This document shows, piece by piece, positions 32,801 through 41,249 of a stretch of DNA of 44,622 nucleotides (position 1 is the first letter of the stretch; each line of letters opens with the position of its first letter). This stretch comes from CAYIHX01 sp964363305 (GTDB taxonomy: Bacteria; Bdellovibrionota; UBA1018), in the NCBI GenBank assembly GCA_964363305.1, contig CAYIHX010000034.1, positions 1-44,622 of the forward strand. Reading direction: 5' to 3'. The notes under the pieces are model-generated. The model saw nothing but the letters and a program-made list of their open reading frames with translations, did not search any database and was not told the origin of the DNA. The position numbers were made by a program, and so were the translations under genes.

Positions 32801-34213
32801 TCATTTCTGCTTAATGGGTAGTTCGATAATGAACTGGGTGTGGGGGGAGGACCGCTCCAACCAAAGATGTCCCCCGTGTTCTTCGATAATTCCTTTTGAA
32901 ATGCTGAGCCCCAGCCCGGTGCCTTTGCCTACCTCTTTCGTCGTGAAAAAGGGCTGCATCAACTTCTCCGCGACATCGGGAGGGAGGCCTTTTCCGCTGT
33001 CTGTGACGGTGATGCGGACTTGGTCAGCTTTGCTCTCGATGGCAACTCGGACCCATTTCTCGGTAAGAGCATTCACGGCGTCGAAAGAGTTGTTCAGTAA
33101 ATTTGTGAGCACCTGTGCGATCTGGACGTCGCGACATTCGATCGTGACCTGAGGAATAGGCGCGATCTCTAGAGTGATCGAGTTATTCTTGAAGCGCTCC
33201 AGGCATAGCGCGAGGACGTTATTCAAGATGTCTGCCATGGGAACGGGAGCATAGGGATCTTTTTCTCCATTCCTGGAGAATGCGCGCAGTCCTCTGATTA
33301 TTTTCGCAATTCGCTCGGTTTCTGATGAAATTTTCTCGAGCTCAGCAGCGCTTTTCTCTGGGGTTAGCTTTTCGGCATGCATGAGCTTGAGGAGATGATT
33401 TGTTTTTCCTTGAATAATCCCGAGAGGGTTATTGATCTCATGGGCGATGCCGCTGGACATTTCCCCGAGGGCGGTCATTTTCGAGGAAGTGATCAGGGCC
33501 GCTTGGAGCGATTTTATTTCCGTGATGTCATGGAGAATAGCGACCAAAAAAAGGGCTTCGCCCTGATCGTTCTCCACTCTGGAGGCGTTTAAGAGTCCCC
33601 AGACGGCGGTGCCGTCGGGGAGGACAAACCTTCGCTCAAGTCCATCCAAATGTTTGACCTCGCCTGAGATCATTCTCATGATGTCGGTCACGAGCTTCCC
33701 CTTGAGGTTGGAGGCGGTTTGTCCGTAGAAACTAGCATAACGTTCATTACATTTCATGATCCGCCCATCTAGGTTGATCAAGGCGACGCCTGAGGTCGTC
33801 TGTTCAAAGATAGAGCGAAATTCACGTTCAGACTTTTCCAGTTCAGATCTTGCTACGACTGAGTGCTGCAATTCTTCTGAGAGCATATTGAGGCCGGTGA
33901 TGAGTCCATCGATCGGGCCCGCATCACCCACCAACTCAAAAGGATGGTTGAAGTTGAGTTGGGCAAGGTCTGTCACGATGTCCAGCACACCGGCGATCTG
34001 TTCCCGCGCCACTCCTTCGCTTTGGACTCGGGTCTTTTCTACCAGTGATTGCATGGCCGCTTTCAAAGCGGGGATATCCTTCGCCCCCTTGAATTGAACC
34101 TTTTCTTTCAGCATCGACTCGGAGAGATCGGCGATGCACTTAAAAGCGCTGTCGAGATCGCCGGAAGAGACCGATCGCTTTGCCTTTCCTGCTTTCTTCG
34201 GCGGTCTCTTCAT
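32801..34213 (-). CDS. Cytoplasmic PAS-sensor histidine kinase
   Basis: A 470-residue kinase without membrane segments. Residues about 20-125 are helical (possibly HAMP-like), about 130-235 are a PAS domain (FEQTTSGVALINLDGRIMKCNERY, LFLVAILHDITEIK). The dimerisation helix carries His258 in GEMSSGIAHEINNPLG, and the ATPase domain has DSGKGLPPD and GTGLGLSISKGIIEEHGG. Autophosphorylates on His258 and passes the phosphate to the receiver encoded immediately upstream (34210-34953). The ATG at 34213 overlaps that gene's stop (ATGA). The signal is unknown; cytoplasmic PAS suggests an internal redox, gas or ligand cue. Confidence 0.92.
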   Translation of the reverse strand: MKRPPKKAGKAKRSVSSGDLDSAFKCIADLSESMLKEKVQFKGAKDIPALKAAMQSLVEKTRVQSEGVAREQIAGVLDIVTDLAQLNFNHPFELVGDAGPIDGLITGLNMLSEELQHSVVARSELEKSEREFRSIFEQTTSGVALINLDGRIMKCNERYASFYGQTASNLKGKLVTDIMRMISGEVKHLDGLERRFVLPDGTAVWGLLNASRVENDQGEALFLVAILHDITEIKSLQAALITSSKMTALGEMSSGIAHEINNPLGIIQGKTNHLLKLMHAEKLTPEKSAAELEKISSETERIAKIIRGLRAFSRNGEKDPYAPVPMADILNNVLALCLERFKNNSITLEIAPIPQVTIECRDVQIAQVLTNLLNNSFDAVNALTEKWVRVAIESKADQVRITVTDSGKGLPPDVAEKLMQPFFTTKEVGKGTGLGLSISKGIIEEHGGHLWLERSSPHTQFIIELPIKQK

Positions 34214-34953
34214 ATTTTTTTTGGAATGAAGGCTTTTGGTCTCAAGATCTTCAGGATCTCTGAAAGGGCATCCAGCGATTCGTCGGTGAGACTGCAAAAT
34301 TCGACGCCCATTCCACTGGGTAGGCCTGATTCGGAATTCATACGACTCCATCTGCAGATGCCGATACCCTCGAACGACTGTTGATGACTATGGGGGGGGC
34401 TCATTTGGAAGCCCACTCTCGTTCCCATGGCAGGCGGAGTACCATCGAGAACCACAAACATGCCGCCGCGTCCGAGGCTCAGGATTCGCGCCGTGATTGC
34501 GCCGCCGAGGGACGCTGCCTCGAGTTCAACGGTGAAGTCGGAGGGCAGGTATTCAAGTTGGTGCACCCATCTGTCTCGTTCCGGCAGAATCGCGCGATAA
34601 ACGGCTTCAACCAGGAGGTCTAGGTTGCAGGGTTTACTGAAGATCGCTTCGGCTCCCCTGTCATAGGCATCTTCTGCCGACAAATCAGAATATCCCGTGA
34701 TGAGCATGACTACTGGGGTATCCGGATTGAGCGCCTTGATTTGATCGAGAAGATCAACCCCGGTTCCTCCGGCCATGCGTACGTCAGAAACGATGGCGTC
34801 AATTTTTTGAAACTGAGCAATCTCAAACGCTTTCGTACCGTTTTCCGCTGCTATGACCGTCGCGTCGACCATTCGAAACTCGTCGGAAAGAACTTCGCGG
34901 TAACCTTTTTCGTCGTCGACCACCAAAATCGTCTTTCCTTTGAGCGAAATCAT
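34210..34953 (-). CDS. Response regulator with receiver and PilZ-like domains
   Basis: A 247-residue protein. Residues 8-120 are a receiver: acidic DD (13-14), phosphoacceptor D57 in AIVSDVRM, and the Lys in FSKP. Residues about 130-240 look like a PilZ domain: beta-strands FTVELEA, ITARILSLGRGGMFVVL, and MGVEFCSL. The usual first PilZ motif (RxxxR) is not obvious and the second (DxSxxG) appears as LSLGRGG, so c-di-GMP binding is uncertain. It lacks a DNA-binding domain, so output is through protein interaction or motility/adhesion. GAAGG precedes the ATG. Partner kinase is translationally coupled downstream. Confidence 0.87.
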   Translation of the reverse strand: MISLKGKTILVVDDEKGYREVLSDEFRMVDATVIAAENGTKAFEIAQFQKIDAIVSDVRMAGGTGVDLLDQIKALNPDTPVVMLITGYSDLSAEDAYDRGAEAIFSKPCNLDLLVEAVYRAILPERDRWVHQLEYLPSDFTVELEAASLGGAITARILSLGRGGMFVVLDGTPPAMGTRVGFQMSPPHSHQQSFEGIGICRWSRMNSESGLPSGMGVEFCSLTDESLDALSEILKILRPKAFIPKKI

Positions 34954-34987
34954 AGACCTTCAATCTTTCTTGTTTTTGTTTTCGGTG

Positions 34988-35974
34988 TCAAAGAAGATGT
35001 GATGCGCCCTTTTGCCTCCGGCAGCGCTCATAGGCGCGGTTCATCGCAATCGTTCCCGCCTCTCGAGTTCCCATAGGGAGACGCAGCGTCCTTTCGCTTG
35101 CATTGGGCGCGATAGGACCGGAACGAAACAACTGAGATCGAATCACGCCCCAGTACAAATTCAAGTTGTAGTAAGCTTCGCGCGTGAGAGGCCGAATATT
35201 TTTCCAGGTCTCCCACGAAGTGCCGCGATCGGTCTGATCGAGTATCGGGACATGCTTCAAATGGTTGCCAGCCGCTGGGTAGGTCGCATGTGAGCTTCTG
35301 GCGGAAAAAAGCTCGATCCGGCCATTGTGGTGTCCAAGATCCGAGCTGCAAAGCCACTCGCCAGTCTCATGTTGGCGGAGGTAGTAAGCGACGCTGGCGC
35401 CCGTTTCGTCGATCAGCGCCGCAAAGCTCTCCCAATCGCCTTGGTGGCCTAGCGTATCGGGCCAGGGGTATGCTCCACTCACGTCATAGTGATGCCAATA
35501 TTCAATCATGCTGATCTCTCTACCCTCAGAAGTGGAGGTGGTTGCCCCTCTGCGCCACAAAAGAGGGGCGGAGACGGTCGAGCTGTGAGCAGCCGCCTGA
35601 ATTCGCCCCGCTTCATGCCTCAAGTAGTAGGTTTCTCGAGCCCCTAGAGCAAAAACGGTTGGCAAGAACATCGCCCGCGAATCTCTTTGAGCGGGGGGGG
35701 CGCGCTCAAAGAGATTCAGTTCCGGAGGCATCTCTTCATCGGCGGTGAACGGGTGGTACCGCCATATCGAACTCTGCTTGAGAAACTCCATGGGATCGGT
35801 AGGCATCGCGGTTTCTTCTGAGTGAATCCAGATGAGCGGTGCGTTTTTCCGGGCCAGCGCCTGAAAATCCTCCGCCGACACAGGATGAGGTCGACTGCCA
35901 CCCTTCGCAGTGGCCATAGGGACGCCGACCAGAAGGATAAAGGAAAGCCAGATCCAAAGGCTCGATAGGCCCAT
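34988..35974 (-). CDS. Secreted Vps62-like protein of unknown function
   Basis: A 328-residue protein with a signal peptide (MGLSSLWIWLSFILLVGVPM, cut near residue 23). The core has EYWHHYDVSGAYPW, then LGHQGDWESFAALID, YYLRQHETGEWL and SSHATYPAAGNH. These are the His/Trp/Asp-rich segments of the Vps62/DUF946-type fold found in secreted or surface proteins of fungi, plants and bacteria; the biochemical role is unknown. The start is uncertain since AGGGGA is only 1 nt from the ATG. It precedes the response regulator by 34 nt, so it is probably in the same operon and may be linked to its sensing or output. A 14-bp inverted repeat lies inside the coding region (35680-35716). Confidence 0.72.
   Translation of the reverse strand: MGLSSLWIWLSFILLVGVPMATAKGGSRPHPVSAEDFQALARKNAPLIWIHSEETAMPTDPMEFLKQSSIWRYHPFTADEEMPPELNLFERAPPAQRDSRAMFLPTVFALGARETYYLRHEAGRIQAAAHSSTVSAPLLWRRGATTSTSEGREISMIEYWHHYDVSGAYPWPDTLGHQGDWESFAALIDETGASVAYYLRQHETGEWLCSSDLGHHNGRIELFSARSSHATYPAAGNHLKHVPILDQTDRGTSWETWKNIRPLTREAYYNLNLYWGVIRSQLFRSGPIAPNASERTLRLPMGTREAGTIAMNRAYERCRRQKGASHLL
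35680..35716. repeat. Perfect 14-bp inverted repeat within a coding region
   Basis: AATCTCTTTGAGCG (35680-35693) and CGCTCAAAGAGATT (35703-35716) pair perfectly around a 9-nt loop that starts with seven G. On the coding (minus) strand it spans the residues NLFERAPPAQRD of the Vps62-like protein. In RNA it would form a very stable hairpin, without a following U-tract. Confidence 0.8.
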
Positions 35975-36080
35975 TCCCCTAGCGTGTCTTACTCGATCGT
36001 TATTTACAATATGAGGGCTCCATGCTCGTTTGCATTCGTTTCGATAATTCGCTTTAATGGCACTCCTGGGGCGAATAAAA

Positions 36081-36476
36081 ATGACAAAAAAAATCATTCA
36101 GACACGCACAGCAAAACTTTGGCTGCGCGAAGAAGGCATTATTCAGTGTGAGGTAAAGCCGAACATAAGAAACGAACTCATTGATGTCATCGAGATGATC
36201 GACGCGGGTAGAGTTTTGGGAGGCGGGACCAAGGCGCCGGTCCTGATGGATATTCGGAAAGCCGGGGGGGTCTCTCGTGATGGTCGAGTTTATTTTTCGG
36301 GTCATGAAGCCTGCCAGATCGTGTCGGCGACAGCGATCCTCATCGAATCAAAAATTAGCCAAATGATCGCTACTTTTTTTTTGGGGTTCAATAGAGTGCC
36401 TTATCCGATACAGATCTTTACCCGCGAAAATGAGGCAGTTGAATGGCTCAAAAAGAGTAAGCCAGTCGTCGTTTGA
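36081..36476 (+). CDS. Small STAS/SpoIIAA-like (DUF7793-type) protein
   Basis: A 131-residue protein: TAKLWLREEGIIQCEVKPN, then APVLMDIRKAGGVSRDGRVYF, VSATAILIESKISQMIATFF and YPIQIFTRENEAVEWLKK. The alternating strand-helix layout and the ending (FTRENEAVEWL) are those of small STAS-like proteins that report on activity or bind partners, seen as DUF7793. Function unknown. The ATG at 36081 has GGGGCGA upstream; an ATG at 36057 is in frame. It is divergent from the Vps62-like gene, 106 nt between starts. Confidence 0.7.
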   Translation: MTKKIIQTRTAKLWLREEGIIQCEVKPNIRNELIDVIEMIDAGRVLGGGTKAPVLMDIRKAGGVSRDGRVYFSGHEACQIVSATAILIESKISQMIATFFLGFNRVPYPIQIFTRENEAVEWLKKSKPVVV

Positions 36477-36937
36477 ACATGGACAGGGCAATCCCGATCG
36501 TGCGAACGCCCAAATAGAACCGACCATTCTATCGCTTTTCCGGCCTCTGCCTAGTCCGCCGCAGGGGCATCCAAGGGATTGCGTCCCAGTCCCGAAAGTC
36601 ATCTTCGACTTCCGTCTGGTTCCACACCCGAATGGTATAGAGCGGAAACTGCTTTTCAAAGCCGCCTGGCAGGGCCGCGTTCGAGAAGAAGGGGAGGATT
36701 TGCATCGCCTGGTTGGGTACTTCTCTTTTCTAGCGGGGCAGAGGAGGAGTGCGGTAAACCAGGAAAGCGGCCTAGACTGTTGAGTTGGGCATACGCTTTG
36801 CAACGCGCTATTGAAAGAAATGAGATGAGGGCACGTGGCAGTCGCTGAGGCGCGCTGCGGCCGAGGAGTCATCACGGGATGGGGCGGAAAGTCGCGGAAT
36901 GAGCTGAGAAGAGTCAAGTTAGAAAAGGGGGGATCAA
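36477..36937. other. 460-nt stretch without a clear gene
   Basis: Between the STAS-like gene and ppsA. The plus strand has no frame with coding character. The minus strand holds a protein-like 58-codon frame (see 36529-36705). The right end, about 36790-36937, has an A/G-rich leader and GGGGGG before the ppsA ATG; no clear promoter or terminator was found. Confidence 0.5.
36529..36705 (-). CDS. Possible 58-residue protein or gene remnant
   Basis: An ATG at 36705 opens MQILPFFSNAALPGGFEKQF and continues through YTIRVWNQTEVEDDF and DWDAIPWMPLRR to a TAG at 36531-36529. Amino acid composition (aromatics, acidic/basic alternation) looks like real protein rather than shadow. AGG lies 3 nt before the ATG, too close for a good ribosome site, and an in-frame TAG occurs 9 codons upstream. 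It may be a small gene or the remaining C-terminus of a lost one. No family recognised. Confidence 0.35.
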   Translation of the reverse strand: MQILPFFSNAALPGGFEKQFPLYTIRVWNQTEVEDDFRDWDAIPWMPLRRTRQRPEKR

Positions 36938-39325
36938 ATGAATGAGCAGCTGATCTGTTGGTTTAAAGACGAACGTGGCGAGGATCTGAAACGCCTGGGT
37001 GGGAAGAACTCTTCTCTTTCTAAGATGATCCGGGGCTTGAGTGATCGAGGCCTTCGAGTCCCTAATGGGTTCGGTACGACCGGGGATGCCTATCGCGAAT
37101 TTCTGCATCGGAATGATCTAGATGTGGAAATTCGTGAAAATATTCGGCTCTATCGAGAGGGTCGGAAGAAACTACATGAGGCCGGTAGCTTGATCCGCGA
37201 AAAAATTAGAAACGGGAAAATGCCTTCACGGCTCGACCAAGAGCTCAGAGACGGGTTTGAGAAGCTGAGGCAGGATTCAGGTCGTAAAGAATTCAGCGTC
37301 GCGGTGAGGAGCAGCGCTACTGCTGAGGATCTTCCTGACGCGAGTTTTGCGGGTCAGCTGGATTCCTTTCTCAATGTTTCGACGCCCGAGCGTCTTGTTG
37401 AAACGTGCAAGGAGTGTTTTGCGTCGTTGTTCACGGATCGGGCAATCGCCTACCGCGAGGAAAAAAAATTTGATCGACTGGACATCGCTGTGTCAGTTGG
37501 CGTCCAGGAGATGGTGCGCTCGGACAAGGCCTGTGCCGGAGTCATGTTTTCGCTCGATACAGATACTGGGTTTCCGAAGGTTGTCATTATCAACAGCTCT
37601 TGGGGATTGGGTGAATCCGTCGTTCAGGGGGCCGTGAATCCTGACGAGTACATTCTATTCAAGCCCCATCTTAAAACGCCGGGTGTTAATCCTGTTATCG
37701 AGAAAACTCTCGGAACGAAAAAAAGCAAGGTGGTCTATTCGGGTAAAGATCAGACGAAGACAGTAGGTACTCAGGGGGCGGAGATGAGCTCTTTCACGCT
37801 TTCAGACGGAGAGGCGAGGCAACTTGGCCTCTGGGCCTTGGAAATTGAGCAGTTCTACGGACGTCCCATGGATATGGAGTGGGCAAAGGACGGCGAGAAC
37901 GGAAACCTCTATTTGGTTCAAGCCAGACCGGAGACGGTCTATGCGGGCAGGGCCGATGAGCCGTTCAAACGCTACATTCTGCAAGACGCCGGATCGGTCA
38001 TTGTCAGGGGAGTTGCCGTTGGTACCCGAATCGCGAGCGGCAAGGCGAGGATCCTTTCCGGTCCCGAAGAGATCGACAAGCTGCAGCCAGGCGATGTCCT
38101 GATTGCTCCGAGGACGGATCCTGACTGGGTGCCTGTGATGAAAAGAGCGGCCGCGATCGTCACCGAACAAGGCGGAAGAACATCCCATGCGGCCATCGTG
38201 AGCCGAGAGCTCGGGCTTCCCGCCGTCATTGGGGCGGAGGGCGCAAGTGGTAGGATCAGGGATGGAGAGGACGTCACGGTCTCCTGCGCGGAGGGCGAGG
38301 TCGGCGTTGTTTACCGGGGACGATTGAAATTTACTGAGCGGACTCTTTCTGCGGAAGGACTGCCAAGGACCCATACCCGGATCATGATCAATATCGCCAG
38401 TCCAGGAGCGGCTTTTCGTTGGTGGAAGCTTCCCGTTTCTGGAATCGGACTTGCTCGAATCGAGTTCATCATTGCAAACACGATTAAAGTTCATCCCATG
38501 GCATTGATTCATCCAGAAATGGTTGAGGATCAGGGGGCGGCTCGAAGGATCGACGAGATGACAGTGGGATACAAAGATAGGCCGACATTTTTCGTTGATC
38601 AGCTCGCGATGGGAGTGGCCAAGATCGCGGCATCTCAGTTTCCGAATCCGGTGATTGTTCGTTTTAGCGACTTCAAGACGAACGAATACGCGGGTCTTCT
38701 CGGTGGTAAGGCTTTCGAACCGGAGGAAGCTAATCCGATGCTCGGATTCAGAGGAGCATCTCGATACTACAATGAACGATATCGGGAGGCGTTTGCTCTT
38801 GAATGTCAGGCGTTGAAGAAAGCCCGCGAGGAGTTCGGGATGGGCAATATCATCCCGATGATACCGTTCTGTCGTACACCAGAAGAGGCGGACCAGGTTC
38901 TGAAGGTGATGGCCGATCATGGTCTCAGCCGAGGAGACAAGGGACTTAAGGTGTACGCTATGGCTGAAATTCCGTCGAACGTACTGCTCGTTTCTGAGTT
39001 TTCCAAACGCTTTGACGGCTTCTCGATCGGTAGCAACGATCTTACGCAACTGGTCTTGGGTGTGGACCGTGACTCGGCGATTCTCAAGGACGTTTTCGAT
39101 GAGCGACATCCCGCGGTTAAAAAAGCGATTTCGATGCTGATCCTTGAGGCGCACGAAAACTCAAGGCATGTCGGGATCTGCGGACAGGCTCCGAGCGATT
39201 ATGCTGGGTTCGCGGAATATTTGGTGGAGCAGGGAATTGATTCAATCTCGCTCAATCCCGACAGCGTAATCGATGTGATTAGGCGTGTGCACGAAGCGGA
39301 ATCTAGAAAGTCGAAGGTAGCGTGA
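36938..39325 (+). CDS. ppsA: Phosphoenolpyruvate synthase
   Basis: A 795-residue PEP synthase of normal length. Order of domains: N-terminal ATP-grasp (RLGGKNSSLSKMIRGL, VAVRSSATAEDLPDASFAGQ), the central phosphohistidine domain with GGRTSHAAIVSRELGLPAVIG (catalytic His), and the C-terminal TIM barrel with GNIIPMIPFCRTPEEA and GICGQAPSDYAGFAEYL. Converts pyruvate, ATP and water to PEP, AMP and phosphate, i.e. gluconeogenesis from C3 compounds. GGGGGG precedes the ATG. It shares GTGA with the following hydroxyacid dehydrogenase, so the two are made together. Confidence 0.95.
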   Translation: MNEQLICWFKDERGEDLKRLGGKNSSLSKMIRGLSDRGLRVPNGFGTTGDAYREFLHRNDLDVEIRENIRLYREGRKKLHEAGSLIREKIRNGKMPSRLDQELRDGFEKLRQDSGRKEFSVAVRSSATAEDLPDASFAGQLDSFLNVSTPERLVETCKECFASLFTDRAIAYREEKKFDRLDIAVSVGVQEMVRSDKACAGVMFSLDTDTGFPKVVIINSSWGLGESVVQGAVNPDEYILFKPHLKTPGVNPVIEKTLGTKKSKVVYSGKDQTKTVGTQGAEMSSFTLSDGEARQLGLWALEIEQFYGRPMDMEWAKDGENGNLYLVQARPETVYAGRADEPFKRYILQDAGSVIVRGVAVGTRIASGKARILSGPEEIDKLQPGDVLIAPRTDPDWVPVMKRAAAIVTEQGGRTSHAAIVSRELGLPAVIGAEGASGRIRDGEDVTVSCAEGEVGVVYRGRLKFTERTLSAEGLPRTHTRIMINIASPGAAFRWWKLPVSGIGLARIEFIIANTIKVHPMALIHPEMVEDQGAARRIDEMTVGYKDRPTFFVDQLAMGVAKIAASQFPNPVIVRFSDFKTNEYAGLLGGKAFEPEEANPMLGFRGASRYYNERYREAFALECQALKKAREEFGMGNIIPMIPFCRTPEEADQVLKVMADHGLSRGDKGLKVYAMAEIPSNVLLVSEFSKRFDGFSIGSNDLTQLVLGVDRDSAILKDVFDERHPAVKKAISMLILEAHENSRHVGICGQAPSDYAGFAEYLVEQGIDSISLNPDSVIDVIRRVHEAESRKSKVA

Positions 39326-40302
39326 AGATCGGGGTATTTGAGGTTGAATCCTGGGAGCGAGGTGCATTTAAGGCGTTGGAGGGCAGCCACGAAGTGCGGT
39401 ACACCGATCAAAAGCTTACTTTGGATAACGTGGCGGAGTATGCTGATCTGGATGTTGTTTCGACCTTTATCTATTCGGAGCTCACGCGGGACCTCGTGAG
39501 CCGGCTCCCCTCGCTGAAAATGATCGCGGCAAGGGCAACAGGAGTTGACAACATCGACGGCAACTATTGTCGAGAGCGGTCGATTCAGGTTTCAAATGTG
39601 CCTGACTACGGGGAGAACACCGTGGCCGAGCATGCGTTTGGGCTTCTGCTGACGATTTCGCATCATCTTTTTGAGTCAATCGATCGCACTCGGAAAGGCG
39701 ACTTCACGGCCCAAGGTCTTCAGGGCTTTGATCTTCAGGGGAAGACGTTGGGCATCATCGGTACGGGCAGCATCGGCAGAAATGTAGTTCGTATCGGCTT
39801 GGGGTTTGGGATGAAGATCATAGCGTTCGACCTGCGGGAGGATGAGAGCCTCATGGGGCTGTCGAATTTCAGTTACGTGAGCAAGGAAGCATTGCTCAGG
39901 CGGGCGGACATTATCACTCTTCACGTGCCCAGCAGGCCAGAGACCAAGAATATTATTTCTGAGGCTGAGTTTGAACAGATGAAGGACGGCGTAGTTCTTA
40001 TCAACACTGCCCGCGGCGATTTAATCGATGTCGAGGCTCTCGTCAAAGCGCTTGCGACGGGAAAAGTAAGAGCGGCTGGACTAGACGTTCTTCCCGAAGA
40101 ACCAGTCGTACGCGAGGAGGCAGAGGTATTGCGTGCCATCTATCAGCATAAACACAATCTTGGAAGTCTGCTTGCCGACCATATCTTACTTCGAATGCGT
40201 AATGTGGTTGTGACTCCTCATAACGCGTTCAATACGCGGGAAGCGGTCGGACGCATATTGCAGACGACGGTGAGCAATATACAGACATTTTTGGATAGAT
40301 GA
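39322..40302 (+). CDS. D-isomer 2-hydroxyacid dehydrogenase (D-lactate dehydrogenase-like)
   Basis: A 326-residue NAD-dependent dehydrogenase. The nucleotide fold is GKTLGIIGTGSIGRNVVRIG. Catalytic residues sit in NTARGDLID (Arg), GLDVLPEEP (Glu) and TPHNAFNTR (His). The N-terminal YTDQKLT and DYGENTVAEHAFGLLL segments resemble the LdhA/VanH branch, so pyruvate/D-lactate is the likeliest pair. It starts at a GTG overlapping the ppsA stop; no separate ribosome site is needed if coupled. The pairing implies D-lactate to pyruvate to PEP as one route for growth on lactate, or the reverse for overflow. Confidence 0.88.
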   Translation: MKIGVFEVESWERGAFKALEGSHEVRYTDQKLTLDNVAEYADLDVVSTFIYSELTRDLVSRLPSLKMIAARATGVDNIDGNYCRERSIQVSNVPDYGENTVAEHAFGLLLTISHHLFESIDRTRKGDFTAQGLQGFDLQGKTLGIIGTGSIGRNVVRIGLGFGMKIIAFDLREDESLMGLSNFSYVSKEALLRRADIITLHVPSRPETKNIISEAEFEQMKDGVVLINTARGDLIDVEALVKALATGKVRAAGLDVLPEEPVVREEAEVLRAIYQHKHNLGSLLADHILLRMRNVVVTPHNAFNTREAVGRILQTTVSNIQTFLDR

Positions 40303-40338
40303 TCCGTGGGCAGAACCTATAATTGAAAGTAACAAAAT

Positions 40339-40361
40339 CTTGAGAGTTAGAATCTCTCAAG
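40339..40361. terminator. Bidirectional terminator hairpin between convergent genes
   Basis: CTTGAGAG and CTCTCAAG form a perfect 8-bp stem around TTAGAAT, followed on the plus strand by CTGCTTTTT. On the minus strand it is followed by ATTTTGTT. It lies 37 nt after the hydroxyacid dehydrogenase stop and contains the stop codon of the SRPBCC gene. Confidence 0.6.
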
Positions 40362-40865
40362 CTGCTTTTTGAGGCTGTTGAGGCCCTTATCAAAAGTTTT
40401 GCCGATCATACCATTCATGAATAAGCCGAAGTAGCGCTGAAAGTAGGGGAGGTCCTGATCCATAGTCCAGATCATGCGGGTCCTGTTCGCGTCGACCGGC
40501 TCAGTAGTCCATTCAATGAGGGCTTCGCCGGCCATGGGTGTATGGAACTCGAGTTTCAGCTGAATGCGTTCGTTCGGCTGGATCTGAGTGATGGTCATCT
40601 TGCCCTCGCCGGTCTGGTTCCCCTTCCAAGCGAGGAATGAACCGACTCCGGTGCCGTTGATTTGATTCGTCGCGGTTGGATCATTCTCGGAGAAGGGGTT
40701 CCACTTGGGGTAATCATTCAAGTTTGCTAGATAAGTATGCACCGTGGCGGCGGGGCTTTGAATCTCGATCGAACGGATGACATGCATCTTCGACGAGAGA
40801 AGCACGGGAATAACGAGCAGAAGGACGACGACACCACCCAGGGTGGCCAAAAGTTTTTTTAGCAT
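40347..40865 (-). CDS. Membrane-anchored SRPBCC-family protein
   Basis: A 172-residue protein. An N-terminal membrane anchor or uncleaved signal (LLATLGGVVVLLLVIPVLLS) is followed by a START/Bet v1-type domain: IRSIEIQSPAATVHTYLANL, YPKWNPFSENDP, and later strands ending in an amphipathic helix (GKTFDKGLNSLKKQLERF). The family binds hydrophobic ligands or acts as a polyketide-cyclase-like scaffold. It is 21 nt downstream of the DUF1428 gene, so the two are likely co-transcribed. No ligand can be named. Confidence 0.85.
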   Translation of the reverse strand: MLKKLLATLGGVVVLLLVIPVLLSSKMHVIRSIEIQSPAATVHTYLANLNDYPKWNPFSENDPTATNQINGTGVGSFLAWKGNQTGEGKMTITQIQPNERIQLKLEFHTPMAGEALIEWTTEPVDANRTRMIWTMDQDLPYFQRYFGLFMNGMIGKTFDKGLNSLKKQLERF

Positions 40866-40886
40866 AATGTGTGTTCAGTGTGGTCC

Positions 40887-41249
40887 TTATTTAGAGGAGG
40901 AAACGAAGCTCTCAAATCCGCCCCAAATCATTCGCATTCCGTCGAAAGGCATGTTTTCCCAAAATTTCATCAAGCTTTCGTCCTTATGAACTTTTGCCAT
41001 GACGATGTTGCGGTGAGCGCGCGATTTATAAACGGCGTAACCCAAAACAATTTTTTCTCCTGCCTTGAGCTTCACGCTTCGGGGAAAAGACGTGACCTTG
41101 CCTTTCGTGGCATCGTCGGAGAATGTCTCGACGTATTCGAGCGCGCCGGCTTTGATCCAGGCTTTGGCTGATACTTTGGCCATGGCGCGATAGGTTTTGA
41201 GATTTTTCTTTGGAACGGGAATTATGAAACAGTCGACATAACGAGCCAT
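40887..41249 (-). CDS. DUF1428 protein
   Basis: A 120-residue protein with the DUF1428 pattern: MARYVDCFIIPVPKKNLKTY, WIKAGALEYVETFSDD, and PFDGMRMIWGGFESFV at the end. The fold is a dimeric alpha/beta barrel and the function is unknown. AGGAGG precedes the ATG closely. It leads a two-gene unit with the SRPBCC protein. The two often occur near each other in stress or lipid-related neighbourhoods, which is recalled, not shown here. Confidence 0.9.
   Translation of the reverse strand: MARYVDCFIIPVPKKNLKTYRAMAKVSAKAWIKAGALEYVETFSDDATKGKVTSFPRSVKLKAGEKIVLGYAVYKSRAHRNIVMAKVHKDESLMKFWENMPFDGMRMIWGGFESFVSSSK

Noticed and set aside
36348..36917. 189-codon minus-strand frame between the STAS-like gene and ppsA
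   Set aside because: Ser/Pro/Arg-rich and overlaps the STAS-like coding region. The protein-like 58-codon frame in another phase at 36529-36705 fits better.
37802..39154. 450-codon minus-strand frame opposite ppsA
   Set aside because: It is the antisense of a clear PEP synthase, with Arg/His/Pro-rich composition and no recognisable motif; long shadow frames are expected at this GC content.
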